From Roseburia sp. CAG:10041_57 (GTDB lineage Bacteria > Bacillota > Clostridia > Lachnospirales > Lachnospiraceae): a stretch of 64,000 nucleotides of DNA. The position numbers were made by a program, and so were the translations under genes. Shown one piece after another: positions 17,679 through 25,819 of the stretch (within the stretch, counting starts at the first letter, position 1; every line of letters starts with the position of its first letter). A model generated the notes under the pieces. That model was given only the letters and a program-made list of their open reading frames with translations, did no database searches and was not told the DNA's origin. The stretch spans positions 124,001-188,000 of the forward strand of contig MNTL01000002.1 of NCBI GenBank assembly GCA_001916965.1. The letters are read 5' to 3'.

Positions 17679-18482
17679 TCAGAGTGGAAGCCGGAGAATA
17701 AAGCGGCTTCCTTTTTGGGGCTCACTTTCACAGGTGACAGTGCCGTTATGATGCTCCATAATGGATTTTACAATAGAAAGACCAAAGCCGCTTCCTGTAT
17801 CAGAGCCGGGAGTACGGGATTTCTGCACAGTATAGGAGCGTTCAAAGATTTTCTCAATATTGCGTCTGGAGATACCGATGCCGTGGTCAGCCACGTAGAT
17901 GACAAGCTCAGAGCCCTCTATATAGGCACCAAGCTCTATGTAGGGTACACCCTTGCTGTATTTGAGTGCATTGGTGAACAGGTTGTCCAGTACACGCTGG
18001 ATAAGGATAGGATCTACAGACAGTGTGACATCCAGATCTTTGACGATATTCAGGTGCAGCTCGGCATTTGAATAATGGGAATCCTCTTCGCACATATAGA
18101 AATAATCCTCCAGCAGAAAACGCATATCAACTTCTTCCTTATGAACCTTGCTGTCAGAGGAATCAAGCGAAGACAGCAGGAAAATATCGTTGATCAGATG
18201 CTCCAGATATACAATCCGCTTCTGCATCAGCACAAGATTCTCATTAATCTCCTGCGAGGGAAGCTCAGGGCAGGCCAGCATATATTCTATGGAGCTGGAC
18301 AGTGCAGTGATGGGAGCACGCAGGTCGTGGGAAATATTGGCATAGAACTCCAGACGCTGCTTCTCCTGCTGGCGAAGCTTCTGATTGGCAGCGTTCAGCT
18401 TCAGATTCGCATGGTAGAGCGCATGAGATAATTCTTCTACGGATAATTCAGGCTTTTGGAAGCTGTTCTTCTTGTCAGACAT
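17679..18482 (-). CDS. cytoplasmic sensor histidine kinase
   Basis: A 267-residue kinase without transmembrane segments. A short coiled-coil N-terminus leads into HisKA with FYANISHDLRAPI (phosphoacceptor H52). The HATPase_c domain has the N-box VLDNLFTNALKYS, the G1 box DHGIGIS and the G2 box GSGFGLSIVKS. Lack of a sensor domain means it reads an internal or partner-borne signal. It is the last gene of the minus-strand operon K2-regulator-kinase, with AAGGAG before its ATG. Confidence 0.9.
   Translation of the reverse strand: MSDKKNSFQKPELSVEELSHALYHANLKLNAANQKLRQQEKQRLEFYANISHDLRAPITALSSSIEYMLACPELPSQEINENLVLMQKRIVYLEHLINDIFLLSSLDSSDSKVHKEEVDMRFLLEDYFYMCEEDSHYSNAELHLNIVKDLDVTLSVDPILIQRVLDNLFTNALKYSKGVPYIELGAYIEGSELVIYVADHGIGISRRNIEKIFERSYTVQKSRTPGSDTGSGFGLSIVKSIMEHHNGTVTCESEPQKGSRFILRLPL
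17686..17716 (+). terminator. terminator of the B2-exporter operon, inside the kinase 3' end
   Basis: GGAAGCC (17686-17692) pairs with GGCTTCC (17705-17711), followed by TTTTT. It lies within the last codons of the convergent histidine kinase gene. Confidence 0.65.
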
Positions 18483-18493
18483 GGAAGCTCTCC

Positions 18494-19177
18494 TTACTTT
18501 ACGATGAATTGATAGCCCTTAGACCAGACTGTTTCCAGTGAATGACACAGGGCGGGATAATCACTCAGCTTCTTACGAAGCCGGTTTACAGTGACCATGA
18601 TGGTCTTACGGTCGGATTCTATGTACTGTCCCCAGATAGCCTGTCCGATATCTTCGAAGGTGAAGACAGTGTTCGGAGAAGCAGCCAGAAGGTGAAGCAG
18701 GTCATATTCCTTGTTGGTGAGAGGAATTTCCTCATTTTCATAGAATGCTTTCCTGACATTAAGCTCCAGCCGCAGGGGAGGATATTCCAATACGGCTGCG
18801 GATACTACAGAGGTCTTCTGATAGCGCCGTATCAGTACCTGGATTCTGGCTGATAGCTCCCTGAGACTGTAGGGCTTGATCATGTAATCGTCAGCACCAA
18901 GCAGAAGTCCCTGTACCTTATCATCCTCGGAATCACGTCCTGTCAGGAAAATGACAGGAGCCTGACACAATTTCTTCAGTTCTGTACAGGCCTTGAATCC
19001 ATCAATACCTGGCATCATGACATCAAGAACGATACAGTCCGGCGTATAATCTTTTAGCAGCTTGTAGGCAGTCCTGGCATTGGTGGCGGCTTTTACGGTG
19101 TAGCCATCCTGTATAAAATATTTTGCGTTGATTTTCAGAACTTCTTTATCATCATCAATTAACAGAAGATTAGGCAT
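18494..19177 (-). CDS. OmpR-family response regulator
   Basis: A 227-residue regulator. The receiver domain has IDDD (8-10) and the phosphoacceptor D52 in VLDVMMPGIDG; the C-terminal half is a winged-helix DNA-binding domain (TNKEYDLLHLL, VTVNRLRKKL, VWSKGYQF). It starts four bases after the K2 kinase stop and ends 11 bases before the histidine kinase. The nearby TGTTAGA/TCTAACA sites are its most likely targets, but that is inference. Confidence 0.92.
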   Translation of the reverse strand: MPNLLLIDDDKEVLKINAKYFIQDGYTVKAATNARTAYKLLKDYTPDCIVLDVMMPGIDGFKACTELKKLCQAPVIFLTGRDSEDDKVQGLLLGADDYMIKPYSLRELSARIQVLIRRYQKTSVVSAAVLEYPPLRLELNVRKAFYENEEIPLTNKEYDLLHLLAASPNTVFTFEDIGQAIWGQYIESDRKTIMVTVNRLRKKLSDYPALCHSLETVWSKGYQFIVK

Positions 19178-19181
19178 AGCA

Positions 19182-20075
19182 TTACCTCACTTTGCTGGTT
19201 ATGGCAAAGGCCGTTTCAATGACCTCCCCGGTCGTGTCTGCTTCAAGAGGACGCAGAATCACATAAACAGGAACCTTGGATGCGATTTTCAGACATTGCC
19301 CGGCTGTAGCGGGAGCGTATTTTTTCTCCTTTAACAGATGCCGCAGGAAGAGATTGTTCACACAGGCATGAAAGGCATCAAGCCCTTCCAGCTTATGAAG
19401 CCAGACCTGGCTGACCGGTGCTTTGCCAAGGATAATGATGGCTTTTACCGGTCTGGAGGTATCGTCAAAGATCTCATGACAGGGAACCAGATATTTATCC
19501 TTGACCTCATCTATGTAGATGAGACTGTCAAGCGGATGACCGGAGCGAAGTGCAGCATCCCGGCACAGCTTCTGATAGGGAAAGGCCGCTTTAGCCATGA
19601 CTGTTTCATTATGATATGATACAAATGACATATCATCTGCCATAAGGTGATACCCACGCGCCAGATAGGCACTTGTAAGGGTGGATTTGCCGCTTCCGCT
19701 TTCCCCACAGAAGAGAATGGCGTCTGTGTCGTCTGATATCGCACTGCAATGAAGAGCGACTTCATTTCGCTGTATGGCAAGCATGGACATTCCCCAGCCA
19801 AGTATGTAGGTACGAAGATACTGCTCATTTCCTCCGGCTTTGAGCTCATAGCGTATGGAATTGCCATTCTGCACCAGAAGAGAGCAGGTCTGGTTCTCCA
19901 GCCAGCCTATGTCCATGCCACAGTCAAAAGACACATCAGAGGGATGAGGGGGAAGCTGCCCTGCTACCCTTGAGGCAGTAATCTCTACATCTGCACATTC
20001 TGTTTCACAGGAGATAAGCTGTGGAAATGACAGATCGGATATTAAATTCAGATCATAAATTCTATAATGATACAT
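19182..20075 (-). CDS. HprK-like kinase (K2)
   Basis: A 297-residue paralogue of the 14101 kinase: P-loop GESGSGKS (124-131, K130), then HLMADDMSF, the second acidic motif. It starts MYHYRIYDLN, close to the MYLYKIYGM start of K1. It is first in the minus-strand operon with the two-component system, so it may phosphorylate a precursor or feed the regulatory circuit. AAAGGA lies before the ATG. Confidence 0.78.
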   Translation of the reverse strand: MYHYRIYDLNLISDLSFPQLISCETECADVEITASRVAGQLPPHPSDVSFDCGMDIGWLENQTCSLLVQNGNSIRYELKAGGNEQYLRTYILGWGMSMLAIQRNEVALHCSAISDDTDAILFCGESGSGKSTLTSAYLARGYHLMADDMSFVSYHNETVMAKAAFPYQKLCRDAALRSGHPLDSLIYIDEVKDKYLVPCHEIFDDTSRPVKAIIILGKAPVSQVWLHKLEGLDAFHACVNNLFLRHLLKEKKYAPATAGQCLKIASKVPVYVILRPLEADTTGEVIETAFAITSKVR

Positions 20076-20115
20076 GTGTAATCCTTTACTGATTCGTTAC
20101 ATTTTTATCAGTTAT

Positions 20116-20145
20116 AGTATAGCGCCATATGCATTCTTTAAGCAA
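20116..20145 (-). promoter_or_regulatory. promoter of the K2-regulator-kinase operon
   Basis: Minus strand: TTGCTT (20145-20140), an 18-bp spacer and TATACT (20121-20116). It is divergent from the 20263 promoter. Confidence 0.5.
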
Positions 20146-20154
20146 TAGCAGACC

Positions 20155-20188
20155 TGTAAATGTAACAAATGTGTTAGAAACATTTACA
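20155..20188. promoter_or_regulatory. operator-like inverted repeat in the divergent region
   Basis: TGTAAATGT (20155-20163) and ACATTTACA (20180-20188) form a perfect 9-bp inverted repeat 16 bp apart. Nested inside is TAACA-N4-TGTTAGA (20163-20178). The right arm contains the -35 box of the 20263 gene. Position between divergent promoters suits a regulator of both operons. Confidence 0.55.
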
Positions 20189-20211
20189 AAGTGGACAGGC
20201 TGTTATACAAT
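20183..20211 (+). promoter_or_regulatory. promoter of the 172-residue precursor-like gene
   Basis: TTTACA (20183-20188), a 17-bp spacer and TACAAT (20206-20211). The -35 and the sequence before it match the precursor 2 promoter in spacing and motif. Confidence 0.65.
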
Positions 20212-20262
20212 GCATTAAAGTATGCTCACAGAGCAGTTTATACTGGTAAGGAAGGATAGAGA

Positions 20263-20781
20263 ATGAGAGAGTACACAAGCCCGTTAATTGACGACATGGA
20301 TGTATCGGTGGAGGGCGTATACGCAGGAAGCGGCAGCAGCCCGGATATTCCTGATATACCGATTATTCCGCCAAAGGATGATCCGACACCACCCGGAGGA
20401 GACTATACAGTAGAAGAGAAGGGATGGACTTCCCACAACAGCGGAAGCCATTCGGAAGGACAGCTGTATGTGCATTATACAGGTGAGGGGGGCAAGGTAT
20501 CACGAGTTTCCGTAGAGTACACAACGAATTTTGACATTATCGAGATATGGGGATATGGACCGAGCGAGGTAACACAGACAAGCTCCAGATCCTTTAGCGT
20601 AAGCCGTTCCAATACTTGTCCGTTCAACAGCGGTGAGAATCTGGAACTGAAGTTCGGATTAAAATCCAATGTAGAGGATTACAAATCACAGAATAATTCA
20701 CTGGGAGCGGTAGGCGTTTCCTCAAGTCCTAATTCAGGCATATACAGGTTCACCATGGTAGGACAACCAAGATTCAGTTAA
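20263..20781 (+). CDS. precursor-like leader fused to a beta-rich domain
   Basis: I do not recognise the family of this 172-residue protein. The N-terminus has Y4-x2-P7-x-I9, like the lasso leader motif Y-x2-P-x-L, then an acidic helix-like stretch and EGVYAGSG (17-24). A Pro-rich linker (about 25-47, IPIIPPKDDPTPPGG) follows, then about 120 residues with alternating beta pattern (QLYVHY, VSVEYTTNFDIIEIWGYG, IYRFTMVG). There is no signal peptide, transmembrane helix or sortase signal. The segment AGSGSSPD has an acidic residue seven places after Ala, which would permit an eight-residue ring; this is speculative. It is followed by a hairpin and the second exporter, so export by that transporter is plausible. 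AAGGA precedes the ATG. Confidence 0.6.
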   Translation: MREYTSPLIDDMDVSVEGVYAGSGSSPDIPDIPIIPPKDDPTPPGGDYTVEEKGWTSHNSGSHSEGQLYVHYTGEGGKVSRVSVEYTTNFDIIEIWGYGPSEVTQTSSRSFSVSRSNTCPFNSGENLELKFGLKSNVEDYKSQNNSLGAVGVSSSPNSGIYRFTMVGQPRFS

Positions 20782-20784
20782 TCT

Positions 20785-20811
20785 GAGCACCACTTAGAGT
20801 GGTGCTCTTTT
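20785..20811 (+). terminator. attenuator between precursor-like gene and exporter 2
   Basis: GAGCACCAC (20785-20793) pairs with GTGGTGCTC (20799-20807) around TTAGA, followed by TTTT. It ends 11 bases before the exporter ATG, so most transcripts would stop after the peptide gene. Confidence 0.75.
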
Positions 20812-20821
20812 GAGGTACATT

Positions 20822-22561
20822 ATGTTAACAAAAGTGAAGAATAAGCTTCCGGTGATGCAAAAGGCAGGAAGATGGATGTGGAAATATGCAAGGAAGCATA
20901 TGAAATCCATCATCATTTATACGCTGCTTGGATTTGCAGGCACGATAGGAGGACTTGTAAGCAGCCTTGTTTCGAAGGATCTTATTGATATTATTACAGG
21001 ACATAATACTGGAGAGCTGCTTAAGACCTTTGCCATGACAGTAGGAGCAGCATTATTTACCATGCTGATCAGTCAGGTGGCGAGCTACGTATCTTCCATG
21101 ATCAGCATCAGGGTGGCTGATGATATCAAAGCAGATGTATTCGATGTCATCATGAAGACAGAGTGGGAAGAGGTGGCACACTTCCATTCAGGTGAACTGA
21201 TGGCGAGATGGAGTGGAGATTCCTCCATCGTAGCAAGTGGAATCCTGACGCAGTTTCCCACCTTTCTGATCAGTCTGTTCCGACTTTTCTCCGCACTGTA
21301 TATGGTCATTAAGTATGATGCGTCTTTTGCAGTGATCGCCGTATTAAGTGTGCCGATCAGTCTGGTGTGCAGTCAGAAATCGCTTGCCAGAATGCAGAGA
21401 GCCAATCAGGCAACCTATGCAACGAATACAAGGATGTCTTCTTTCCAACAGGAGACGTTTACGAATATACAGACCGTGAAGGCCTTCGACCTGCTTCCAC
21501 AGTACACAAGGAGACTGCGCAGACTGCAGGGAGCCTATGAGGAGTCGCAGAAGAGATATCAGAAGACCTCGAATCTCAATTCTGTGATCCTGTCGCTTGC
21601 GGCTATGGTGACGAACTATATGTCGTACAGCTGGGGAATCTATCGTGTGTGGACAGGCGCCATATCCTACGGTACTCTGACCATGTTCCTCACACTGTCC
21701 GCAACACTGACAGGAGCCATGAATACACTGATCAAATTCATCCCCAATACGGTCTCGCTGGTCAATTCCGTTATGCGTATCATGGAGCTGGAAGCACTGC
21801 CGAAGGAGGATTACAGCCAGCAGGATGAGGTGCGCCGCTTTGCAGGAGAGTATCTTAAGGACGGCATTGGAATCTGTGTCAATGAAGTTACCTATGCCTA
21901 TGGAAAAGGCGAGAATGTACTGGAAAAGGTATCCTTTGAAGCATATCCGCATGAAGTGATCGCGCTGGTAGGACCTTCAGGCGAGGGAAAGACCACGATA
22001 CTGCGTTATCTTTTATCTATCATCAGACCGCAGGGCGGAGAGGGCTGCCTGTGTGCAGGCCACGCAGGAACGGACATACCGCTTACCGCTTCCGTGCGCC
22101 AGCTTATGGCTTATGTGCCACAGGGTAACACGATGTTCTCAGGCTCTATTGCGGATAATATGAGGAATGTGAAGGAAGATGCAACTGATGAAGATATCAT
22201 TGAGGCGCTGAAGCTGGCGTGCGCATGGGATTTTGTAAAGAAGCTGCCACAGGGCATCCACAGTCAGATACAGGAGCGTGGAGGCGGTTTCTCGGAAGGA
22301 CAGGCACAGAGACTTTCCATAGCAAGAGCATTACTGCGCAAGTCTCCTATCCTTCTGCTGGATGAGGCGACCTCGGCACTGGATATGCATACAGAGAAAA
22401 TGGTGCTTCACAATATTATGCAGGATGAATATCCACGCACCACGATCGTAACGACGCACCGCCCCTCTGTGCTGAAGCAGTGCAACCGTGTGTATTCGAT
22501 TCATGACAGATGCTGCCACAGATTGTCGCAAGAGGAGATAGTAGAATATATAGAAGGGTAG
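20822..22561 (+). CDS. ABC exporter, fused permease-ATPase (D2)
   Basis: A 579-residue paralogue of the 16001 exporter: six transmembrane helices, then GPSGEGKTT, AYVPQGN, the signature FSEGQAQRLS and LLDEATSALD. The residues QGNTxFSG and SEGQAQR are shared by both exporters, marking a subfamily. There is no C39 peptidase domain. ATG 20822 has GAGG six bases upstream; an in-frame TTG at 20810 overlaps the attenuator. It meets the minus-strand K3 gene four bases after its stop. Confidence 0.87.
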   Translation: MLTKVKNKLPVMQKAGRWMWKYARKHMKSIIIYTLLGFAGTIGGLVSSLVSKDLIDIITGHNTGELLKTFAMTVGAALFTMLISQVASYVSSMISIRVADDIKADVFDVIMKTEWEEVAHFHSGELMARWSGDSSIVASGILTQFPTFLISLFRLFSALYMVIKYDASFAVIAVLSVPISLVCSQKSLARMQRANQATYATNTRMSSFQQETFTNIQTVKAFDLLPQYTRRLRRLQGAYEESQKRYQKTSNLNSVILSLAAMVTNYMSYSWGIYRVWTGAISYGTLTMFLTLSATLTGAMNTLIKFIPNTVSLVNSVMRIMELEALPKEDYSQQDEVRRFAGEYLKDGIGICVNEVTYAYGKGENVLEKVSFEAYPHEVIALVGPSGEGKTTILRYLLSIIRPQGGEGCLCAGHAGTDIPLTASVRQLMAYVPQGNTMFSGSIADNMRNVKEDATDEDIIEALKLACAWDFVKKLPQGIHSQIQERGGGFSEGQAQRLSIARALLRKSPILLLDEATSALDMHTEKMVLHNIMQDEYPRTTIVTTHRPSVLKQCNRVYSIHDRCCHRLSQEEIVEYIEG

Positions 22562-22565
22562 CCTT

Positions 22566-23423
22566 TTAGCTGATATGTTCGTCGATATAAGCCTTCATCA
22601 GGGCAGCGGCTGCGGGCTGTATAGTGCAGTCGAGGCGGCATAGAAGGATATGCCCGGACAGGGCTTGGCAGATATGCAGATTCCTGGTCATCATAGCCTG
22701 ATTCCAGGCTGGTGTGAGGCAGCGGGCGGTCAGAAGCAGGATACCTCTGGCAGCAGGAACAGGTATGACCTTATCCGACGAACTCTGATTCAGGAAAATA
22801 ACACCACCAAGGGGCATGGTCTTATTACGGTAAATACCGGAAGTACCACACCAGGGTAGTCCTGCTGCAAGCGGTATGCCTTCCGGTGAGAGATAGCATA
22901 CGGCAACGTCACCGTTCAGGTCTTCAGATGGGTAGCCGGCTTCTTTCCACAGCTGTACATGAGTACTCTTACCGGTTCCGGACGGAGCCGCGAAGAGCCA
23001 TGCATAGCCCTGATAGAGAATAGAGGCAGAATGGATGGCAACACGCTGATACTGCTGCATATAGAAGAAAAAGCTGTCACGTATGGAATACATGATCTCC
23101 GTGCCAGTAGCAGGCGCAGCAGCCTTTATATAGACAATGGCTTCTCTGGTGTCCTTCTTTAGAATATAGCCAAAGACACTGGAGGCTTCCTGCCGGTATA
23201 TAATATAATAACATGTGTTATTATCATAAATATCAAGAAGCTCTGAGTGAATTAAAAGAGAACCACTGTACTGAAGGGGAGAACCGGATGGAATCAGCCG
23301 TATCAGTATCTGAGGCTCTGTAGAGTCAATTGTCTCAAAAGCCTGTAATTCTGTATGAAGATATTTCTCATCTGCTTCTATACCAAGGAGCAGATCTGCA
23401 ATCTGATAGGTATGAATTCTCAT
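22566..23423 (-). CDS. HprK-like kinase (K3), divergent subfamily
   Basis: A 285-residue protein with the P-loop APSGTGKST (K152) and WKEAGYPSEDLNGDVAV, the acidic motif of HprK-like domains. It differs from K1 and K2 in length, in the APSGTGKS form and in a conserved GLPWCGTSG block. This subfamily is often seen with PqqD-like proteins in RiPP or cofactor-like clusters. It is cotranscribed with the PqqD-like gene at 23437, which lies upstream of it on the minus strand. Substrate unknown; the C-terminal Ser of precursor 2 is a candidate. Confidence 0.72.
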   Translation of the reverse strand: MRIHTYQIADLLLGIEADEKYLHTELQAFETIDSTEPQILIRLIPSGSPLQYSGSLLIHSELLDIYDNNTCYYIIYRQEASSVFGYILKKDTREAIVYIKAAAPATGTEIMYSIRDSFFFYMQQYQRVAIHSASILYQGYAWLFAAPSGTGKSTHVQLWKEAGYPSEDLNGDVAVCYLSPEGIPLAAGLPWCGTSGIYRNKTMPLGGVIFLNQSSSDKVIPVPAARGILLLTARCLTPAWNQAMMTRNLHICQALSGHILLCRLDCTIQPAAAALMKAYIDEHIS

Positions 23424-23436
23424 GGCGTTTCTCTTG

Positions 23437-23724
23437 CTAAAATGGTTCTGCTAACAGCTTCCTGGTGCGCAGCTCTCCAAGAAAGGCATCCAGGTCTTTC
23501 CTGAGCAGGGACATTTCTTCCCCTTCGCCTTTTACCTCGTATTCTGCAGCCATGCGCTCAAGAAGCTGTGCATAGGTAAGATCTTCCCTCAGCTGGCTGC
23601 ACAGGAAATATCCTGTTTCATTAAGGTTAAAGATGTGATTGCAATCTGCGACATTTTGCCCGACAGGAAGTAGACAGAAGCTGCCGGCTACTTCACAGAT
23701 CATATATCCGTTTGCTAATTTCAT
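23437..23724 (-). CDS. PqqD-like leader-recognition protein (B1-2)
   Basis: A 95-residue PqqD-family protein (MKLANGYMICEVAGSFCLLPVG, then IFNLNETGYFLCSQL and YAQLLERMAAEYEV), with the usual beta-strand start and three-helix end. It is only distantly like the 15100 protein, so the two may read different leaders. First gene of a two-gene minus-strand unit with K3, and divergent from cyclase 2. Confidence 0.82.
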   Translation of the reverse strand: MKLANGYMICEVAGSFCLLPVGQNVADCNHIFNLNETGYFLCSQLREDLTYAQLLERMAAEYEVKGEGEEMSLLRKDLDAFLGELRTRKLLAEPF

Positions 23725-23761
23725 ATATTTACCTGACTTTCTGAATAGTTATATGTGTATT

Positions 23762-23790
23762 ATTATACATAGCTGCGTAGAGTAAATCAA
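23762..23790 (-). promoter_or_regulatory. promoter of the B1-2 / K3 operon
   Basis: Minus strand: TTGATT (23790-23785), a 17-bp spacer and TATAAT (23767-23762). Confidence 0.65.
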
Positions 23791-23812
23791 TTAAAAAGGA
23801 GTGATTCATTGC

Positions 23813-25711
23813 ATGTCGGCAATATGGGGACAGGTTTCCTTTGAGGGAAACGTATACGATCAGATTACAGTAATGAAGGAACCGTATCAGAGAAAATGCA
23901 GACTCGACCGGATAGAGCAGTATAAAAGGCCTGATTGCTACATGGGATGTGGTATTCAGTATATAACGGGGGAATCTGTCCTTGAGCAGCTGCCCTATGC
24001 AGATGAGGAGAACGGAACAGACATTACGGCAGACTGCATACTGGATAATCGAAGGGAGCTGTTACAGAAGCTGGAATTGTCAGATTCCGGGATGCCGGAT
24101 GGGGATATCATAAGGGCAGCTTACCGGAAATGGGGAATCTCTTGTGTACGGCAGTTGAGAGGCCAGTTCAGTATCGCAATCTGGAATCGCAGGAAGAAGG
24201 AGTTCTATCTGATCGCAGATCCTGTATCATCCCGATGCCTGTATTATTACAGGGCGCACAATACCGTGCTCTTCTCTACCCTGATGGAGCCAATCCGTCT
24301 TGCTGTCCCTTCCATTGCATATAATGAGAGGTATCTGAAGGATTACGCTGCAGCCCCCGGACTTATGCCTAATATCATCTCATCAGAGACACCATATAAG
24401 GACATCTGCAAATGCAATCCGGGAACCTGGCTCAGGATAACAAAGGATGAGGTATGTGAGAACATATACTGGGAGCCTGCCAATACCGAAAATACCAGCC
24501 GGTGTCACGGTGCAGACGAGTATATACGGGCATTTTATGAATTATATCGTGAATGCGTCAAAGATACATTACGAAGCAGCGGGAATATAGGGATAGCCAT
24601 GAGCAGCGGACTGGATTCTGCAAGTATTGGAGTCCTTGCAGCCCGTCTGCTGGAGAAGGAGCGCAAGAACCTGTACACATACACGTATGTTCCGTATGAG
24701 AACGAGGCGCATACTGCGAAGAATCTTGTGACTAACGAGGAAAGCGATGTACGCAGAATTGCCAGCCAGTATCCGAACATGAAGCTTACCTTCCTGAATA
24801 ATTCCGGTAAAAACTGCTACGAAGACCTGGATCACTGGCTGGATGTCATGGAAATGCCATACAAGGCGTATGTCAATATTCCAAGCCTTGGAGAGATCTA
24901 TGAGAAAGGTGCAGGAGACGGCTGTAAGGTAATACTGACAGGACAGATGGGGAATGCGACAGTATCAAACGGCTATATTGATGATGTACTGTATGATCTG
25001 TACCGCAACAGGAGATATGTTACGCTTCTTAGGAATCTGAATCATTACTGCAGACATGTAAAAGAAAGCAGGAAGAGTGCGCTTGGAGCCTGTCTGCGAT
25101 ATTTTCAATATGCAGACAGAGTGGCGCATAGCAGTGAATGGACGTACAAGCCGGATAATCCGTTTCTGAATCAGGAGATTTTTAAAGATTATTCTGTTAT
25201 AGAGAGACTAAGGGAGAGCGGTGTAGAATACATGGAGAAGCTTCCGCTGTATCAGGAGGCGCATAGAAGCTTCCTCGGGCGAAAGGCCATGTATACCTAT
25301 ATAGGAGAATATGAGACGAAGCTTGGACTGGCAGCCGGAGTAGTGTTGCGAGATCCGACGAGAGATGTCAGAATGCTGCAGTTCTGCTATCATCTGCCCT
25401 ATGAGCTGTATGCACATGGAGGAACTCCAAGATGGCTGATTCGTGAGGCTTTCCGCGATATGCTTCCGCATGAGCTTCTGGATGACTGGATGCGGTATGG
25501 AGTACAGAATAATGACTGGTTCTTTCGGGTAAAAAGGGACTGGGCAACAATAGGGGCAGTAGTCATGACAGACCTTGAAAACGCCCGCAGGGCCGGGTAT
25601 GCAGTGGCAGATATTGACAGTGTCAGAAGAGAAAACAGTATGGATGAAGAGCTGCAGATGATGTATCTGATGTATCTGTCGGTTCTCGGGAGATTTCTGA
25701 ATAATACATAA
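23813..25711 (+). CDS. asparagine-synthetase-like lasso cyclase (C2)
   Basis: A 632-residue paralogue of the 11849 cyclase with the same MSAIWG start (Ser in place of Cys2) and the LRDPTRDVR block. The ATP-pyrophosphatase motif reads SSGLDS (264-269) where the family and cyclase 1 have SGGLDS; the catalytic Ser and Asp are kept, so it is probably active. The order cyclase-then-precursor repeats that of the first module. I chose ATG 23813 to match the paralogue; GGAG lies 11 bases upstream. GTG 23801 overlaps that site. Confidence 0.84.
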   Translation: MSAIWGQVSFEGNVYDQITVMKEPYQRKCRLDRIEQYKRPDCYMGCGIQYITGESVLEQLPYADEENGTDITADCILDNRRELLQKLELSDSGMPDGDIIRAAYRKWGISCVRQLRGQFSIAIWNRRKKEFYLIADPVSSRCLYYYRAHNTVLFSTLMEPIRLAVPSIAYNERYLKDYAAAPGLMPNIISSETPYKDICKCNPGTWLRITKDEVCENIYWEPANTENTSRCHGADEYIRAFYELYRECVKDTLRSSGNIGIAMSSGLDSASIGVLAARLLEKERKNLYTYTYVPYENEAHTAKNLVTNEESDVRRIASQYPNMKLTFLNNSGKNCYEDLDHWLDVMEMPYKAYVNIPSLGEIYEKGAGDGCKVILTGQMGNATVSNGYIDDVLYDLYRNRRYVTLLRNLNHYCRHVKESRKSALGACLRYFQYADRVAHSSEWTYKPDNPFLNQEIFKDYSVIERLRESGVEYMEKLPLYQEAHRSFLGRKAMYTYIGEYETKLGLAAGVVLRDPTRDVRMLQFCYHLPYELYAHGGTPRWLIREAFRDMLPHELLDDWMRYGVQNNDWFFRVKRDWATIGAVVMTDLENARRAGYAVADIDSVRRENSMDEELQMMYLMYLSVLGRFLNNT

Positions 25712-25717
25712 CAAAAA

Positions 25718-25743
25718 TAACAATACTGTTAGATTTATTTACA
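25718..25743 (+). promoter_or_regulatory. conserved upstream box of precursor 2
   Basis: TAACA (25718-25722), four bases, TGTTAGA (25727-25733), four bases, TTTACA (25738-25743). The same elements in the same spacing lie at 20163-20188 before the 20263 gene. TAACA-N4-TGTTA is an inverted repeat, as for a dimeric regulator touching the -35. Confidence 0.6.
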
Positions 25744-25766
25744 TATCAGATATATGTCCATATAAT
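25738..25766 (+). promoter_or_regulatory. promoter of precursor 2
   Basis: TTTACA (25738-25743), a 17-bp spacer and a perfect TATAAT (25761-25766), preceded by TCCA as at precursor 1. Confidence 0.75.
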
Positions 25767-25819
25767 AAGCCTTGTAATCTATGGTACTCATATACCAAAA
25801 TAAGAGGAGGAATAAAGTA

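Noticed and set aside
17649..18431. Plus-strand open frames over the histidine kinase gene
   Set aside because: They are antisense to well-supported HisKA/HATPase motifs and have no ribosome site or family features.
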